64,000 bases of DNA from Ustilago trichophora (GCA_900323505.1 OOIN01000001.1:1116001-1180000), one strand, 5' to 3'; shown: positions 1-10,942, numbered from the stretch's first letter. Notes: generated by a model from the letters alone, not told the origin. Numbers and translations: made by a program.

Positions 1-255
1 CAGCACAGCAAACAGCACAGCACAAGCCAAGTATCGACTTTGCATGAAAAAACATGACGAGAGACTCGTCCTTGGCCATTGGGCTTTGAACTTAGAATTA
101 GAAATCAAAATGCGAGCAACCACTCACGAAGACCTCCGATGACGCTTTCCAACAGATGGACCTCTGCGTAGAATTGCAGTAAACGTTTTCGTTTCTTTTT
201 CTTTTTCCCTTGCTTCCTCGCTACCTCATCCTCGAGCTCAAAAAGAAGTTTCTTT

Positions 256-258
<3 letters not shown>

Positions 259-286
<28 letters not shown>
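259..286. repeat. Poly-T tract (T28)
   Basis: An uninterrupted run of 28 T lies in the unassigned left-hand region, preceded by a pyrimidine-rich stretch. Long homopolymer tracts recur in the intergenic DNA of this window (30205-30232, 31329-31345, 33202-33241, 53656-53670), so this looks like a general property of the genome. Confidence 0.9.
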
Positions 287-561
287 CCTTTCAATATCAC
301 ACTACTTGGCAAATGTACTGCAGCGTGCTATGCTCACACTGCAATCGATTCCAGTATATCAATCACAATTCTGTTTGTACCAAGCCTTGAGCATAGACAA
401 AAGCTTTAAATTAGCGCCTTTGATCGCCGGCAATTCAGGCTTCCATTCCATCAGCAGATGGCATATTGGCATACCTGCTACTACTGTAGCCTTGTGTACC
501 AAAAGCATGACTGCCAAGCCGACTACGGCTCGCCGAGAATCACACCAACGCCGACGAGTGG

Positions 562-581
562 TGTACAGTACTGTACAGTAC
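562..581. repeat. Perfect 10-bp tandem duplication containing a palindrome
   Basis: TGTACAGTAC occurs twice in direct succession. Positions 563-576 form a perfect 14-bp palindrome. No neighbouring gene explains it. It could be a binding site for a dimeric regulator or a chance duplication. Confidence 0.7.
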
Positions 582-2394
582 GCTAAAACTCACAGATGCA
601 AGACCAGCGTTGCCGTGCAGATGCAGAGTCCTAAATTTGGAACTCCTTCCTTTTGGTCCTCCTTCTCCTCCTTGTTGCCTTAATTTCCGTCGGACGCCGG
701 CCTCCTTCTCTTCGACGTCGTCACTTAGGACGATCGGGCCGATTTCTGTGCTGTATGTGTTGCTCAGGCTGTGTAGGTCAAAGCGTATGCTAGAGCACAC
801 AGCCACCACACGGTTGCAACTAATGGATGCATCGAGTTGAGCTCGTCGTCCCACCAACCATGCTGCTCTGACGGAATGTCTTTTTCTCTCTCCGCCATCC
901 CACAAGGTGCTGACAATGGCAACGTGGAATGCTCACCATTCAGGCTGCCTCAAAACGAATGCCGAAGTCTGGGTCCATCATCTCCTCGACTTTACGACGT
1001 CATCTTCTCCGCCTCGTTGGCGAGCTGAACCCTCAATTTACCCTTGGTTCACTCCTCTGGGGTCCAAGCTAAGCCCATTACTGCCCAGCAGGGTGCAGCT
1101 TTCGATTTGGCATTCTTGAGGTCTCAGACAGCCTCACGCTCGAGCTAGCGTCGCTGATTCTGCTAGCAAAAAATCAAGACGATCTCCATCTCATGCTCTG
1201 CTTCGGATCGCGCTGCTTTCACTCTTCGCTCGCTACCCGAATGCTTACTCCTTCGTTCATCCTTCTCGCTCCTGTCTTTCTGTGCTCTTGAGCAGAACTC
1301 CCCTTCCGGCAGCGGTAGTCGTGCTTGTTGCATTCTCGGCACGATGGTCTTGACACTCCGACAGAAACCTTGTCACCTTCAATAGCACAAGCTGAAGACT
1401 CGATACGTTGGGATCATCCTCCATGAACATCAGTACCATCAATAGGCGAAGGAAGACGGCTGACAGTGACAGAAAGAGTCACTCAGTAACCAAGCAGCCG
1501 AGCCACAAGAGATCGTCGCTCTCAAAAAGGCTCTAAGCGAGCGTGAGGTGCAACACAAACCCTCTTGCCTCCTGGCCGCCCAGCGTCACCTCTGTCGTCA
1601 TTCTGCAGCATCAGACCCTTCCTTTTTACCAAATTGGGCCTGACTTTGTCGCGCTCTAACAAAAGCTTCGAAAAATTGATCTGCGCCGATGCATTTCCAT
1701 TGGCAGATCTTCTCCTTTCTTCCCTCTACTTGTGTCAAGCCGTGGTCGGCATCCCCAACTCTGAGAATCGCCTCTTCCGAGTCAAGGACTGATTCCCTCA
1801 CACATCACTCCATTCCGTTTCGGCTGTTTCGCTCATGGTAAAGCCCTTGACCCCCGCAAAAAAATAAAAATAAAAAAATGAGCAGCTGCAGTGAGGAAAT
1901 CGTGGGAAGACACGTTTTTCTGTTTCGGCCTGTGCTTTGAAATTTTACAGGAAAACAGCTGCAGCTCTGCATCAAATTCAACCTGCGCGTGCCGTCAACG
2001 GCACCGAGGAAATTCTCAAAACCTACAGACAAGCCAGAGTTCAGTTCGCTTGCACCAAAGATAGAGAAGGGTGTGCTTCTTAGCCTGCAAGCATCTTGTC
2101 GACGTTCAAGAGGTTGTCGTTCTTCTGATCATACCTTGCTACGCTTCGATCAACAGCATCGATCGTCATCGGTGGCTTCCGCAACGTAGCACCATTGAGC
2201 AAGAGCATAATCGCGGACCAACCAGGGCGACATCCAAACCGCTGACCGTCCTTCGGTTCCTTTCCGAACAGACCAACACTTTCGATTGTTTCGCACTTCG
2301 AGTCGGATCAAGCGACAAAGTTTTGAAAACAGCATCACCTCTATAGGCCCTCCATCTCTCCGTGACATCTGTCCAAAACCTCCGTGACTCCAGG

Positions 2395-5046
2395 ATGTCC
2401 TCGCCTCAGCACTACTACGGCTCGCTATCCAGCGGCCGTGCCGTGTCACCTCCCCCCGACTCGCGACCGCCTCTCGACGCCAACCGAGGCGACTCGTCAG
2501 GAGATCACCAGCTCCAACAGGATCTCGATGCAGCTCGACAGATGAGCAAGGCACGCGGTGGTCAGGATCCCAGCCCACCCCGAGGCAGCATCTCGGATGA
2601 CCAGGCTGAACCTTACTTCTACGAAGGTCTTAACAAAAGCCCCGCCGCTGTCCCCGTTCGAGCTCCAGCACCACCATCCTCAGCCGCCGCCGCTCGCTTC
2701 TACCAACACAATCGCAATGGTTCTAATACCAGTCTCGACAGCCAGCATCATTTCATCGACCATCGTCACCAGGCTCATTCGCTCAGCAATGTTCATTCGC
2801 CTTCGGCTATTCGTGGTCGTTCGGCCCTCTCGCGCACACCCATGCGCAGTCCCAACACCTACTTCCCTTCGAGGAGCAACGAGCATGCCCTCATCGATGC
2901 CGATGAGGATGACATCGATGGCGATGTCTCCCACCTCTCCCGTGGACCCCAGCACGTCCGACGTAGCAGCCACCAGTCTCACTCCTCGTCCCGCGGTGAT
3001 CGCCATGATGATGTTGCAGACGTAGCCCCTCGTTTCAGACGCGATTCCACTGTCGAAGATGATGTATGCTTCCCCATGCATGACTCGCACGCTTCCGAGG
3101 GTCGTCCTCACGAAACTCTCCCAGAACATGCCGACGTTCGCGAGGCTTATGGTTCTCGCACTGACAACGGCTACGTGCCACTCGGCTATCCCTTCACTTT
3201 CGATCTCAGCGCACTAGAGGATTTCGCTTCAGACGAGCGCGAACGCATCGGCATGTCTTCGTCTTGGAATGCAGCTGGCTCTCCTAGCCAGGGTCTCCGT
3301 CAGCGAGGCAACGCCGCTCAGAAGGGCGCAGCACCCGGCTACGGTGTCTCTCCAGACAGTGACGATGCTACTTTCTACAGCCGTCGCCCTCGTAAGCTCA
3401 GCACCTCGGCCGGTGCCTTTGGAAGCAGCAAGTACCAGCGCAAGCTGGCTCTCTTTGAAGGTGGTGGAAGTGCTCCTCCACCGGTGGCTGGTGCGGCCGC
3501 GACCAACAGCATCTTGGGTGGGGGTAGTGCACTGACCCCTGGAGATGGAAAAAGGTCGATGGATGTCAACACTCCGTTGTTGGACAACGACACGCTTCCC
3601 TCCTATCATGGCAACGGTGCCACCCGTATGCACTCTTCCCAATCCCAAAGTGGCGGAGGCGGCATCACTCCCGGAGCAGGAGGTCATGGGCGTGCACGAT
3701 CCCAGACCGGCGCATTCAGCAACCGGGGCGAAAAGCCGTACCGCTTCACTTTCTACTCGAACGCTCTCCCATCCACCATCCATGCCCGTCACCTCTCGGA
3801 GCTCCCGGCTGAAGGTCAAACATTCGAAGAGCTCTTCAGCGGCCGCGAGAAGAGCAGCGACAACTCACCACCCACAGAAGGCAGTCAGAGCCGCAACGCC
3901 AGCCGTGCCCCCACCATCAACGCAGCCACTGCACGCATGTCGTCCCTCGGCCAAACATTTGGTCGCATGGAAGGAACCACTGCTCCCCCCACAGGTTCCA
4001 ACACCCCTGTCCACGTCGGCGAGGAAGCTGCTCGAGCAATGAGCGGTCTCAGCGCATCCCGAACCAAAGCTCTCCCCGGTGGTGGTATCCGCATGGACCC
4101 CGATCCGGAAGCCAACACATGGTGGCTCGACGTCCTCTCACCTACTGATCAAGAGATGAAACTACTCAGCCGCGTCTTTGGCATACATCCACTCACCACG
4201 GAGGATATCCTGATGGAAGAGACGCGCGAAAAGATCGAACTGTTCCGCAACTACTACCTCGTCTGCTTCCGTTCTTTCGACCAAGATCCTTACAGCCCGA
4301 CCTACCTCGAACCGCTCAACATGTACATCATCGTCTTCCGCGAGGGTACGCTTTCGTTCCACTTCCGCGGCACTCCCCACCCTCAAAACGTCCGTCGACG
4401 TATCAAGCAGTTGAAAGACTATATCAACGTCACCTCGGACTGGATCTCTTACGCGCTTATCGACGACATCACCGACGCCTTTGGACCTCTGATCCAGAGC
4501 ATCGAATACGAAGTAGACTCGATTGACGAGCTCGTACTCATCCTCAAAGAAGCTGAACAATCCGACATGCTTAGGCGCATCGGTACCTGCCGTAAAAAAG
4601 TCATGGGCCTGCTCCGTTTGATGGGAAACAAGGCCGATGTAGTCAAAGGACTCGCCAAGCGTTGCAACGAAAACTGGTCCGTCGCTCCGAAATCCGACAT
4701 CGGTCTCTACCTCTCCGACATCCAGGACCATCTCATCACCATGACCCAAAACTTGAACCACTACGAAAAGATTCTTTCCCGATCGCACTCCAACTACCTC
4801 GCCCAGATCTCGATCGAGATGACCGACGCCAACAACCAGATCAACGACGTGCTTTCCAAGCTGACGGCGCTCGGTACGGTGATTGTGCCGATGAACGTCA
4901 TCACGGGTTTGTGGGGGATGAACGTCAATGTGCCCGGTCAAGGCGTGGAGAATCTGAGATGGTTTGCAGGTATTTGCTCGGTAATGGTCGTGATTGCGGT
5001 CTCGGGATATATTGCTGCTACTAGGTATTTGGAGCGCTCGCATTGA
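2395..5046 (+). CDS. CorA-family magnesium transporter (ALR1/MNR2-like)
   Basis: This encodes an 883-residue CorA-superfamily Mg2+ channel of the fungal ALR/MNR2 type, acting at the plasma membrane or vacuole. The N-terminal ~500 residues are Ser/Pro/His-rich and low in complexity, as is usual for fungal members. The conserved cytosolic domain begins around residue 560, in a segment containing WWLDV, and leads into the long stalk helices. Two C-terminal membrane helices follow. The first ends in the diagnostic GMN selectivity motif at residues 841-843, and the second runs to nearly the last residue. The start is the ATG at 2395; the open frame reaches back to 2362 only through a GTG. No intron is evident. 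The gene converges on the MOSC gene at 5267. The sequence cannot separate the plasma-membrane ALR1 type from the vacuolar MNR2 type. Confidence 0.9.
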   Translation: MSSPQHYYGSLSSGRAVSPPPDSRPPLDANRGDSSGDHQLQQDLDAARQMSKARGGQDPSPPRGSISDDQAEPYFYEGLNKSPAAVPVRAPAPPSSAAAARFYQHNRNGSNTSLDSQHHFIDHRHQAHSLSNVHSPSAIRGRSALSRTPMRSPNTYFPSRSNEHALIDADEDDIDGDVSHLSRGPQHVRRSSHQSHSSSRGDRHDDVADVAPRFRRDSTVEDDVCFPMHDSHASEGRPHETLPEHADVREAYGSRTDNGYVPLGYPFTFDLSALEDFASDERERIGMSSSWNAAGSPSQGLRQRGNAAQKGAAPGYGVSPDSDDATFYSRRPRKLSTSAGAFGSSKYQRKLALFEGGGSAPPPVAGAAATNSILGGGSALTPGDGKRSMDVNTPLLDNDTLPSYHGNGATRMHSSQSQSGGGGITPGAGGHGRARSQTGAFSNRGEKPYRFTFYSNALPSTIHARHLSELPAEGQTFEELFSGREKSSDNSPPTEGSQSRNASRAPTINAATARMSSLGQTFGRMEGTTAPPTGSNTPVHVGEEAARAMSGLSASRTKALPGGGIRMDPDPEANTWWLDVLSPTDQEMKLLSRVFGIHPLTTEDILMEETREKIELFRNYYLVCFRSFDQDPYSPTYLEPLNMYIIVFREGTLSFHFRGTPHPQNVRRRIKQLKDYINVTSDWISYALIDDITDAFGPLIQSIEYEVDSIDELVLILKEAEQSDMLRRIGTCRKKVMGLLRLMGNKADVVKGLAKRCNENWSVAPKSDIGLYLSDIQDHLITMTQNLNHYEKILSRSHSNYLAQISIEMTDANNQINDVLSKLTALGTVIVPMNVITGLWGMNVNVPGQGVENLRWFAGICSVMVVIAVSGYIAATRYLERSH

Positions 5047-5266
5047 TTTGGAGCAAAGCAAGGTTACAGTTCGGCATCCGATGTTCTGTCATTCGTGTTT
5101 TTCTTGGCTCAGTCTGTTCATCTTTACTCTGTTCCAGGTATAGTTTGTCTCAATGAAAGGGTTTCACGGCTTTCAACCTCCTCATTTGTGCGCTCGAAAC
5201 TTTGGCTTGTGTTGATCGTGGGATGAACATGGATGCTGCTTGTGACTTTTAGCCCGACCACGACCG

Positions 5267-6828
5267 CTACTGTGCAGTGCGTTGTCGCTCCGGCTCATCA
5301 TCCAGTTCGAAAGGTCTCCATCTGACCCTGATCGCATCGCCCTTTTTCAAAGCTCCATACTCGCCACTTTCCCATTTCTTTTCACCTTCACCGCTTCCAG
5401 TTGCCTCTCTCGAGAGTGGTAGTGGAATGGCGTACATCCCAAAACAAGGCCCAGCCCTTCCATTGCCCCCCTCGATCCCTTCCACTTTTTTAATCCTCAT
5501 TCTGCTTCTATTGAGCAATTTCAGCGGTACACTTGGATCTTTTTCCGCCGTGATCGGATCTACAGCTGTCAACAAACATCTTTGACATCTCGCCACCAAT
5601 TGCAACATGGACTTGGTCCCCTCCGTTCTACCCTTTTCCGTTTCGTTTTTGCTGGGGAGGATCCAGATGCGTTCCCAGGAGTCTTCGCCAAAGGCGGCAC
5701 CAGTGCCTTTGAAGACGATGTTGGGTCGAAAACGGGCCATGGAAAGGGCGTTTGTGTCGGACCACTTTGATGAATCTAGACCGGTGATTGCGCGCCCGCC
5801 ACGACCGTCATTGTCCGAAGACGAAAGTGCCGAGGAGAGCTGCGAGCGGACATAGAGAAGGGATTCATGAGAGGCAACGAGTAGAGGGTATTCATCTTGG
5901 AACTCAATCCCCCGCGAACGATGGAGCTCGGAAGTATCGCGGGTAGACCAGGAAGTGGCGTCGGTGGGAGGTTTGAAGATGGGAAATGCCTTACGTGCGA
6001 CGGTAGAGGTAGTGTCGAAATGGAGGAGGTGTACTGGGTATCCAAGAAACTGCAATCGGCGGCCATCAAAAGGGAAGAGAGAGAGAGAGAGAGAGAGAGA
6101 AAATGGGAAGAGGAGATGTCAGCATAGCTCAAAGTGAAACGGTGAAAAAGGAAGCTTGTACGCACTTCGCTAATCCACTCGCTAGGACTGAGTTTCCCCC
6201 TACTACCGCTAGGCAGCGCAGCCACCCTACCGTCTGCATAATCCCCATACATCTCTACCGTAGGAACCTGTTTCCAACTCTTCAACTCTGCCTCCGTTGG
6301 ACGCAAAACCGTCTCCGATTCACCCAGATCTCTCCCCATCTTTTTCGCCCTCTCCTGCTTCTCCCCCACACTCGTCAACTTCAATCGTAGCCTATTGGCA
6401 GCTTCATCAATCACCGGCTGAATCAGCGTCAACCTGGGCTCCTCCCTCAAACTTATCTTGTCGAGCTTGCCACCCTCTTTTGAGGTCTTAACGATCATCC
6501 AGCGACGATCGAGATCAAAACCTTGGCTCGTCAGGGTTGCCTCGTCGACAGAGACTCCGGCACAAGATTTTATGGGGTATATAAAAATCTCGTGGACCTC
6601 GCCGAGAGTTTCATCCTTGGCACCATCGGAATCTGGAGCGTGGGCAGAACCGAATGTGCCATCCTGACTGCTCTTCGATGATGGGAAGAGGTAGTGCCGC
6701 AACAGCCCGACCGCAATCAGGAGGATGAAAACGTAGAGTTGGGCTGTGAGGCGGCCAGAAGAGGCAGATTCATGCCATTTTCGTTGAAGCGACTGCGACG
6801 GGTCGAAGAATGGGATCTTGGCTGGCAT
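5267..6828 (-). CDS. MOSC-domain protein, mARC-like (molybdenum cofactor sulfurase C-terminal family)
   Basis: Two exons, 6828-6166 and 6049-5267, encode 481 residues. The 116-nt intron (6050-6165) has a GTGCGT donor and a TGCAG acceptor and is phase 0. Splicing joins ...EWISE to FLGYPV..., which restores the expected MOSC core. A hydrophobic N-terminal segment (about residues 26-46) looks like a membrane anchor. The MOSC N-terminal beta-barrel follows, with YPIKSCAG and the LDRRWMIV segment. The C-terminal MOSC domain has RFRPNIV and RCLLT-like RCQRCLLTAVDP, whose Cys would bind the molybdenum cofactor in mARC proteins. By family, it would reduce N-hydroxylated substrates with cytochrome b5 and its reductase at the outer mitochondrial membrane. 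Substrate and location here are inferred. The intron polypyrimidine region is a (CT)n microsatellite. Reading through the intron meets frames that end without MOSC features. Confidence 0.87.
6075..6101. repeat. (GA)n / (CT)n microsatellite inside the MOSC-gene intron
   Basis: About 13 GA units lie on the plus strand. On the coding (minus) strand this is a CT tract 25-50 nt upstream of the 3' splice site, so it doubles as the intron's polypyrimidine tract. Length polymorphism here could affect splicing; that is inference. Confidence 0.85.
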
Positions 6829-7398
6829 TGTGGTGGATGTTCGTACGGTGGTGTTGGTGTTGAAGCTGGTGATCAGATGTGAAGGAGCCGGACCATGATC
6901 TTTTCTTTCAAGTTGATCCTGACTACAGACGCTTTCAGAGCGTAGGTTGCCTTGAGATGGATGAGATCTTTGTATGAGAGTGTGGTGTCGTTACAGCCGA
7001 GTGGTGCGACTCGTGACCATCAGGCTGAGCGGAAAGATTGTGGGACTGTTACAAGAACAAATGACGAAATTCGGCTTCACTTTTTCGTGGCGGCTTCCGG
7101 CTTTCTTTTTCCCCGCACCGTTAGAAAGAAACGAGCAAAGCTCGCACGGTCCTGCGGCTATCTTCCGGCCCTTTTGTACAAACTTGCCGACATCGTCCCT
7201 CGCTTTCCTTCTATCACATCATCAGCTTCCCTCCCACCATCAAAGACAAGAAAGTCATTGATACCGTACGCAAGGACATACAAAAGCACTTTGGCGCTGT
7301 TGACGAATCTTCCTCTTCAAGCGATTCCGACGGTTCCTACTACCGATCCCAAAGCTACCCCAGCGCCAACTGCTCGCCCTTTCAACGTCAGCCCCAAC
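6829..7398. other. Divergent promoter region between the MOSC and MDR genes
   Basis: These 570 bases separate two divergently transcribed genes. The plus-strand frame of the downstream oxidoreductase stays open back to an ATG at 6961, so part of this may encode an N-terminal extension of 146 residues. I favour untranslated sequence because the extension shows no conserved features and the ATG at 7399 begins a normal family N-terminus. Confidence 0.5.
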
Positions 7399-8538
7399 AT
7401 GAAGGCTCTTCAACTCGAACGTCCCTCCGGAGAACCCAAAAAGGGTCAGCGTAATATCGCTGTGGTTCGCGATGTGCCTACTCCAAAGCCTACTTCAGAC
7501 CAAGTGCTGGTAAAGATTCTCGCAGCAGGTTTCAACAGGAGAGACGAGTGGTCAATGGTCGGTGCGTACCCAGGGTTGGTCTACAAGAACGCGACTATGG
7601 GCTGCGATGGTGCGGGTACGATTGTGCTTCCGGATGGATTTGAGATCTCCAACGAGCATCCGGATAAAGTTGTGCTGCTCACTCCGACCAGAGGTTGGGA
7701 CTCGGACCCAGATGGACCTGAAGCAGAGCTTCCTGGTCTGTCTGCTGAGCAGCGGTCTAACGGACTTGGCGGACAAGGGTTTGGAATTCTCGGCGCCACC
7801 AAACCCACCAATGGCGTTGGAACCTTCGCCGAGTACGTCGCAGTGGAAAAAGACCAGATCGTTGCAGCACCCAAACACTTGACCCCTGAACAAGCGGCCA
7901 CCCTCCCCTGCGCATCCGTCACCGCCTACCGCGCCCTCTTCACCAAAGCCAAAGTCAGCAAAGGTCAAAACGTCCTTCTCACCGGTGTAGGAGGAGGAGT
8001 AGCCATGCTCGCCCTCCAAATGGCCGTCGCAGCCGGTGCCAACGTCTACGTCACCGGTGGATCGCCCGCCAAAATCGAACGTGCCGTCAAGCTAGGCGCC
8101 AAAGCAGGAACCGAGTACAAAGACTCCTCCTGGCCTTCCAAAATCCAGAAACTCCTCCCTCGATCCCGCCCTTACCTGGATTGCGTGATCGATAGCGCCG
8201 GCGGCGAGATTGCAGTTCAGGCCCAAAAAGCGGGTCTGAAAGCCGGTGGAAAAGTTGTCATTTTCGGTATGACCGCTGCTCCCAAGTTGACTTTCACCAT
8301 GAGAGAAGTTTTGAAGAATATCGAGGTGCTTGGCAGTACAATGGGAAGTGCCAGGGAGTTTGAGGAGAGTATCAGGTTCATCGAAAGGCATCGGATCGTT
8401 CCGGTGGTCGATACGGTGTTGAATGGCCTAGACCAGGCAGAGAAGGGCTTCGAGTTGTTGGCGGAGGCGGATAAGAGGTCAGGTGGAAAGGTTGTCATCA
8501 AGATCGCGGATCTGGAGGCGAACAAGAGTAAGCTCTAA
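7399..8538 (+). CDS. Medium-chain dehydrogenase/reductase (quinone oxidoreductase-like)
   Basis: A 379-residue protein of the MDR superfamily, in the non-catalytic-zinc branch resembling bacterial YogA and quinone oxidoreductases. It would oxidise or reduce an alcohol, aldehyde or enone using NAD(P)H. The N-terminal GroES-like domain contains the AAGFNRRDEW and MGCDGAG segments. The Rossmann domain has the glycine-rich nucleotide loop TGVGGGV (about residues 194-200), then a conserved DCVIDSAGG segment. I see no complete structural-zinc Cys cluster. The start at 7399 sits in a good context (AACATGA) and gives the usual length. An in-frame ATG at 6961 would add 146 residues of Ser/Pro-rich, basic sequence that could be a targeting peptide. 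Substrate unknown. It converges on PRP31. Confidence 0.85.
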   Translation: MKALQLERPSGEPKKGQRNIAVVRDVPTPKPTSDQVLVKILAAGFNRRDEWSMVGAYPGLVYKNATMGCDGAGTIVLPDGFEISNEHPDKVVLLTPTRGWDSDPDGPEAELPGLSAEQRSNGLGGQGFGILGATKPTNGVGTFAEYVAVEKDQIVAAPKHLTPEQAATLPCASVTAYRALFTKAKVSKGQNVLLTGVGGGVAMLALQMAVAAGANVYVTGGSPAKIERAVKLGAKAGTEYKDSSWPSKIQKLLPRSRPYLDCVIDSAGGEIAVQAQKAGLKAGGKVVIFGMTAAPKLTFTMREVLKNIEVLGSTMGSAREFEESIRFIERHRIVPVVDTVLNGLDQAEKGFELLAEADKRSGGKVVIKIADLEANKSKL

Positions 8539-8771
8539 GGCTTCTAACCTGCCAAGTGATGATCGATGCTTTTGTTTATGAGTTGTGCCTGTCGTGGATT
8601 GGAATGCATGCTCTTTCCGATTTCGGCAACGCTATGTTCTCGTTGTGTGTTGTTTCTTCATATTCTTGAAATCGCGACCAAACGTCTGCGTGTTGTGCTG
8701 TGAAAGCTGGTATTGTGACGGTACAAATACAAATGCAAATGCTAAAAAAAGGCCATAATCACGACCCTATC

Positions 8772-10559
8772 TCACTTGGCCGATGGAGGATGGGGAGGCC
8801 CCATAGACCCTGGCAAGCTGTTGCTTCCCTTCACCCCTGGCAACAGCGAAAACTGTCCCTGTTTGAACCATTTCGCATTCTCACCCTCTGCCTTGCTACC
8901 ATCCCTCTTCCTACTCGGATCAACCAACTCGATCCCTTGCACAGGGGTAAACGACAGCGAGCTTGCGGTTCCATCAACCCCACCGCCAGATCCACCTAGC
9001 ACGCTCGCCGTCCCACTTGCGCCCCTCAATGCAGCAAGTCTATTCTTGTTCGCCTTACTGATCTTGCCCTTACTCCTCTCCTCTGCTGTCTGAGCGCGGA
9101 TCTTTCCTGAAGAGGACGAATTGATCATGCCCAAACCAACCGATTCGTCGTATCCGAAGGCTTCCTCTTCCTGCTTTCCGAACTCGAGCCTGTTCTGCAT
9201 CTTGCGGAGCTCGGTCATTCCGTTCCTCTCCTTGGCCTTTCTGGCCTTGCGTCCACCTCGGCGTTTCTTACCTCCACCTTCCTTAGGGATGGGGAGGACC
9301 TTCTCGAGTTTCTGCGGGGGCGGTTCGAGCAATTTTTCCATCTTCTTTGCTAATTCGTCGTGCAGCTTTTGGCCATAAGAGCCGTCTCGAGAGGTAGTTT
9401 TGCCGGCATCCATGCGCGCTGCGAGAAGAGCTTTGGCAGAAACCATGCGGACTGCTTGTCGCTTGTAATCATCAGGGGTGTTGGCGATGAGGTCACTTTG
9501 CATGATGAAGCCCGTTGATCGAGATGAGCCGCCGTGGGCGGAGGAGAGGCCGATAGAGTTCTTTTTGGCTGCGCCAAGGAGGTGCACGTTGCAAGCGGGG
9601 ATCTTGGAAAGGCCCTCCAAGCCGCCTGCTACACCAAGCAGCTTGGTGGCTGTGCGCGTGCCAACAACGGCGGAGAGGTTAGGTGCGACGAAGGACATTC
9701 GCGATTCGACATAGGCGAGAATGCGGGTACGCACGGACTCTAGCTCAAAGACCATCTCCAAAGCTTCTTGAACCGCGAGCCACTCTGATGCTGGGAGAGG
9801 GCGGCCAGGTGTAGTCGAAGCAGTCATGCTGATAACCACAACTGTGCCGTGCGGAAGGATTCCTTCGAGAGAGGAACTTGGGATGGTCTCATCGTTGCCG
9901 ATGGCTTTGACTGCTTGGATGTATTCCCATGGGTTTGGGATGAGGGTCTCAAGCTCGGGAAAGCGAGGTGAGTAGTGGTCGCGGATGAACTTGTGTACCA
10001 CCATGACCTCGTTGTCGACATCCACAGCAATGTTATTTGCTTTGACAATGAGGTGGTACTCTGGCGAGTCTTCGAGCACGCCGGCGAGATCTGGCTCGGG
10101 AAGCGCCATGAAGTGGTCGATCTGCTTGAGGACGCCCTCGACCTTGCTGCCGCTTCGAAGGAGAGAGGCTACGCTGCGGACAGAGCTTGTATTGGTAAGG
10201 TCGAGCTCATCAACATCGGCTTGATCACGCTCTGCTGCAGGCTGAACAGCGTTTCTCCCGAGTGGGACGCCATTGGTGCCGTTGGACGTAGAAGCTTCGG
10301 CTGCCTCGCCATCTCCCATCTCATCATCGCTACCATCTTCGAGATCGTCCAAATCAGCATCATCCAGATGCACTTTTTTGCTGCTTCGATCTGCTTCAGA
10401 TTGTGTGTCGTCCCCGTTCTCAGGATACGCCCGTTTGCGCCCGTTGATGCCATCTTCATGGGTGGGAGACTGGGCCTCCTCGCCATTCTCCTGAACACCG
10501 ATCTCGTGCTCTTCGTCTGAGCCAAAGTCGGCGAGCAGCTCATCGGCAAAGCTGGCCAT
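8772..10559 (-). CDS. PRP31: U4/U6 snRNP splicing factor Prp31
   Basis: A 595-residue, single-exon protein. The N-terminus is acidic. The NOSIC region follows (about residues 115-220). The Nop domain (about 225-350) contains the highly conserved stretch from NLSAVVG through GLSKIP to LLGAAKK, about residues 293-332. The C-terminus is Lys/Gly-rich with the segment KKRRGGRKARKAKE, then the tail typical of Prp31. In the family, the Nop domain recognises the 15.5K protein bound to the U4 5' stem-loop and holds U4/U6 together with U5 in the tri-snRNP. Other Nop proteins (Nop56, Nop58) have a different C-terminal tail. The ATG at 10559 is the first in frame. Confidence 0.93.
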   Translation of the reverse strand: MASFADELLADFGSDEEHEIGVQENGEEAQSPTHEDGINGRKRAYPENGDDTQSEADRSSKKVHLDDADLDDLEDGSDDEMGDGEAAEASTSNGTNGVPLGRNAVQPAAERDQADVDELDLTNTSSVRSVASLLRSGSKVEGVLKQIDHFMALPEPDLAGVLEDSPEYHLIVKANNIAVDVDNEVMVVHKFIRDHYSPRFPELETLIPNPWEYIQAVKAIGNDETIPSSSLEGILPHGTVVVISMTASTTPGRPLPASEWLAVQEALEMVFELESVRTRILAYVESRMSFVAPNLSAVVGTRTATKLLGVAGGLEGLSKIPACNVHLLGAAKKNSIGLSSAHGGSSRSTGFIMQSDLIANTPDDYKRQAVRMVSAKALLAARMDAGKTTSRDGSYGQKLHDELAKKMEKLLEPPPQKLEKVLPIPKEGGGKKRRGGRKARKAKERNGMTELRKMQNRLEFGKQEEEAFGYDESVGLGMINSSSSGKIRAQTAEERSKGKISKANKNRLAALRGASGTASVLGGSGGGVDGTASSLSFTPVQGIELVDPSRKRDGSKAEGENAKWFKQGQFSLLPGVKGSNSLPGSMGPPHPPSAK

Positions 10560-10942
10560 ATTGATGAATTATCCTTCAAGCACTCCCTCGGTTATTCGAT
10601 CGTACCGAGGTCGCTGTAGATGCAGAAGGAAGCGTAGGGTGCCGGAGCGTAGTGGTGGTGCCAAAAGTAGAAGCAGGAAAGGGTTCAAGAACAACACATC
10701 CGCGGCTCAGTTGGACTTTCTAGAAAGAAAAAAAAAATCTCGGCCGGTTCGAGAATGTGGAGTAAAGGGAAGCATGTTCACGCCGCGATCCGGACCCAAA
10801 AAAACTCAGTCACCTGTCAAACACATCTTCCACCGTCCAACCTCGACTGCACGCATCTCGACCTTTTCAACATCGTCAGCAACCTACAAGCGATAGGGAG
10901 ACACCCTGCAAATCGCCCAAAACTTGGGTGGTGTAAGACAAG
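10560..10942. other. Divergent promoter region between PRP31 and the small unknown gene
   Basis: 383 bases separate two head-to-head genes. It must hold both promoters and 5' UTRs. I see a short A run at 10729-10737 but no motif I would name. Confidence 0.6.

Larger units (their letters stand above)
1..2394. other. Non-coding or unassigned stretch upstream of the CorA-type gene
   Basis: I find no open frame here that I believe. All frames are short, overlap on both strands and lack recognisable motifs. The stretch holds a 28-nt T run (259-286), a 10-bp tandem duplication (562-581) and short A-rich runs near 1857-1877. The last several hundred bases are probably promoter and 5' UTR of the transporter gene starting at 2395. 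A spliced leader exon or a non-coding RNA cannot be excluded from sequence alone. Confidence 0.5.

Noticed and set aside
5776..6165. Uninterrupted minus-strand continuation of MOSC exon 1 through the intron
   Set aside because: The readthrough contains a Leu/Ser string encoded by the microsatellite and then an out-of-frame version of exon 2. Splicing 6166 to 6049 restores the MOSC family sequence.
6961..7398. N-terminal extension of the MDR oxidoreductase from the ATG at 6961
   Set aside because: The 146 extra residues show no conserved feature, and the protein from 7399 has the normal family start. Kept as an alternative because the frame is open.
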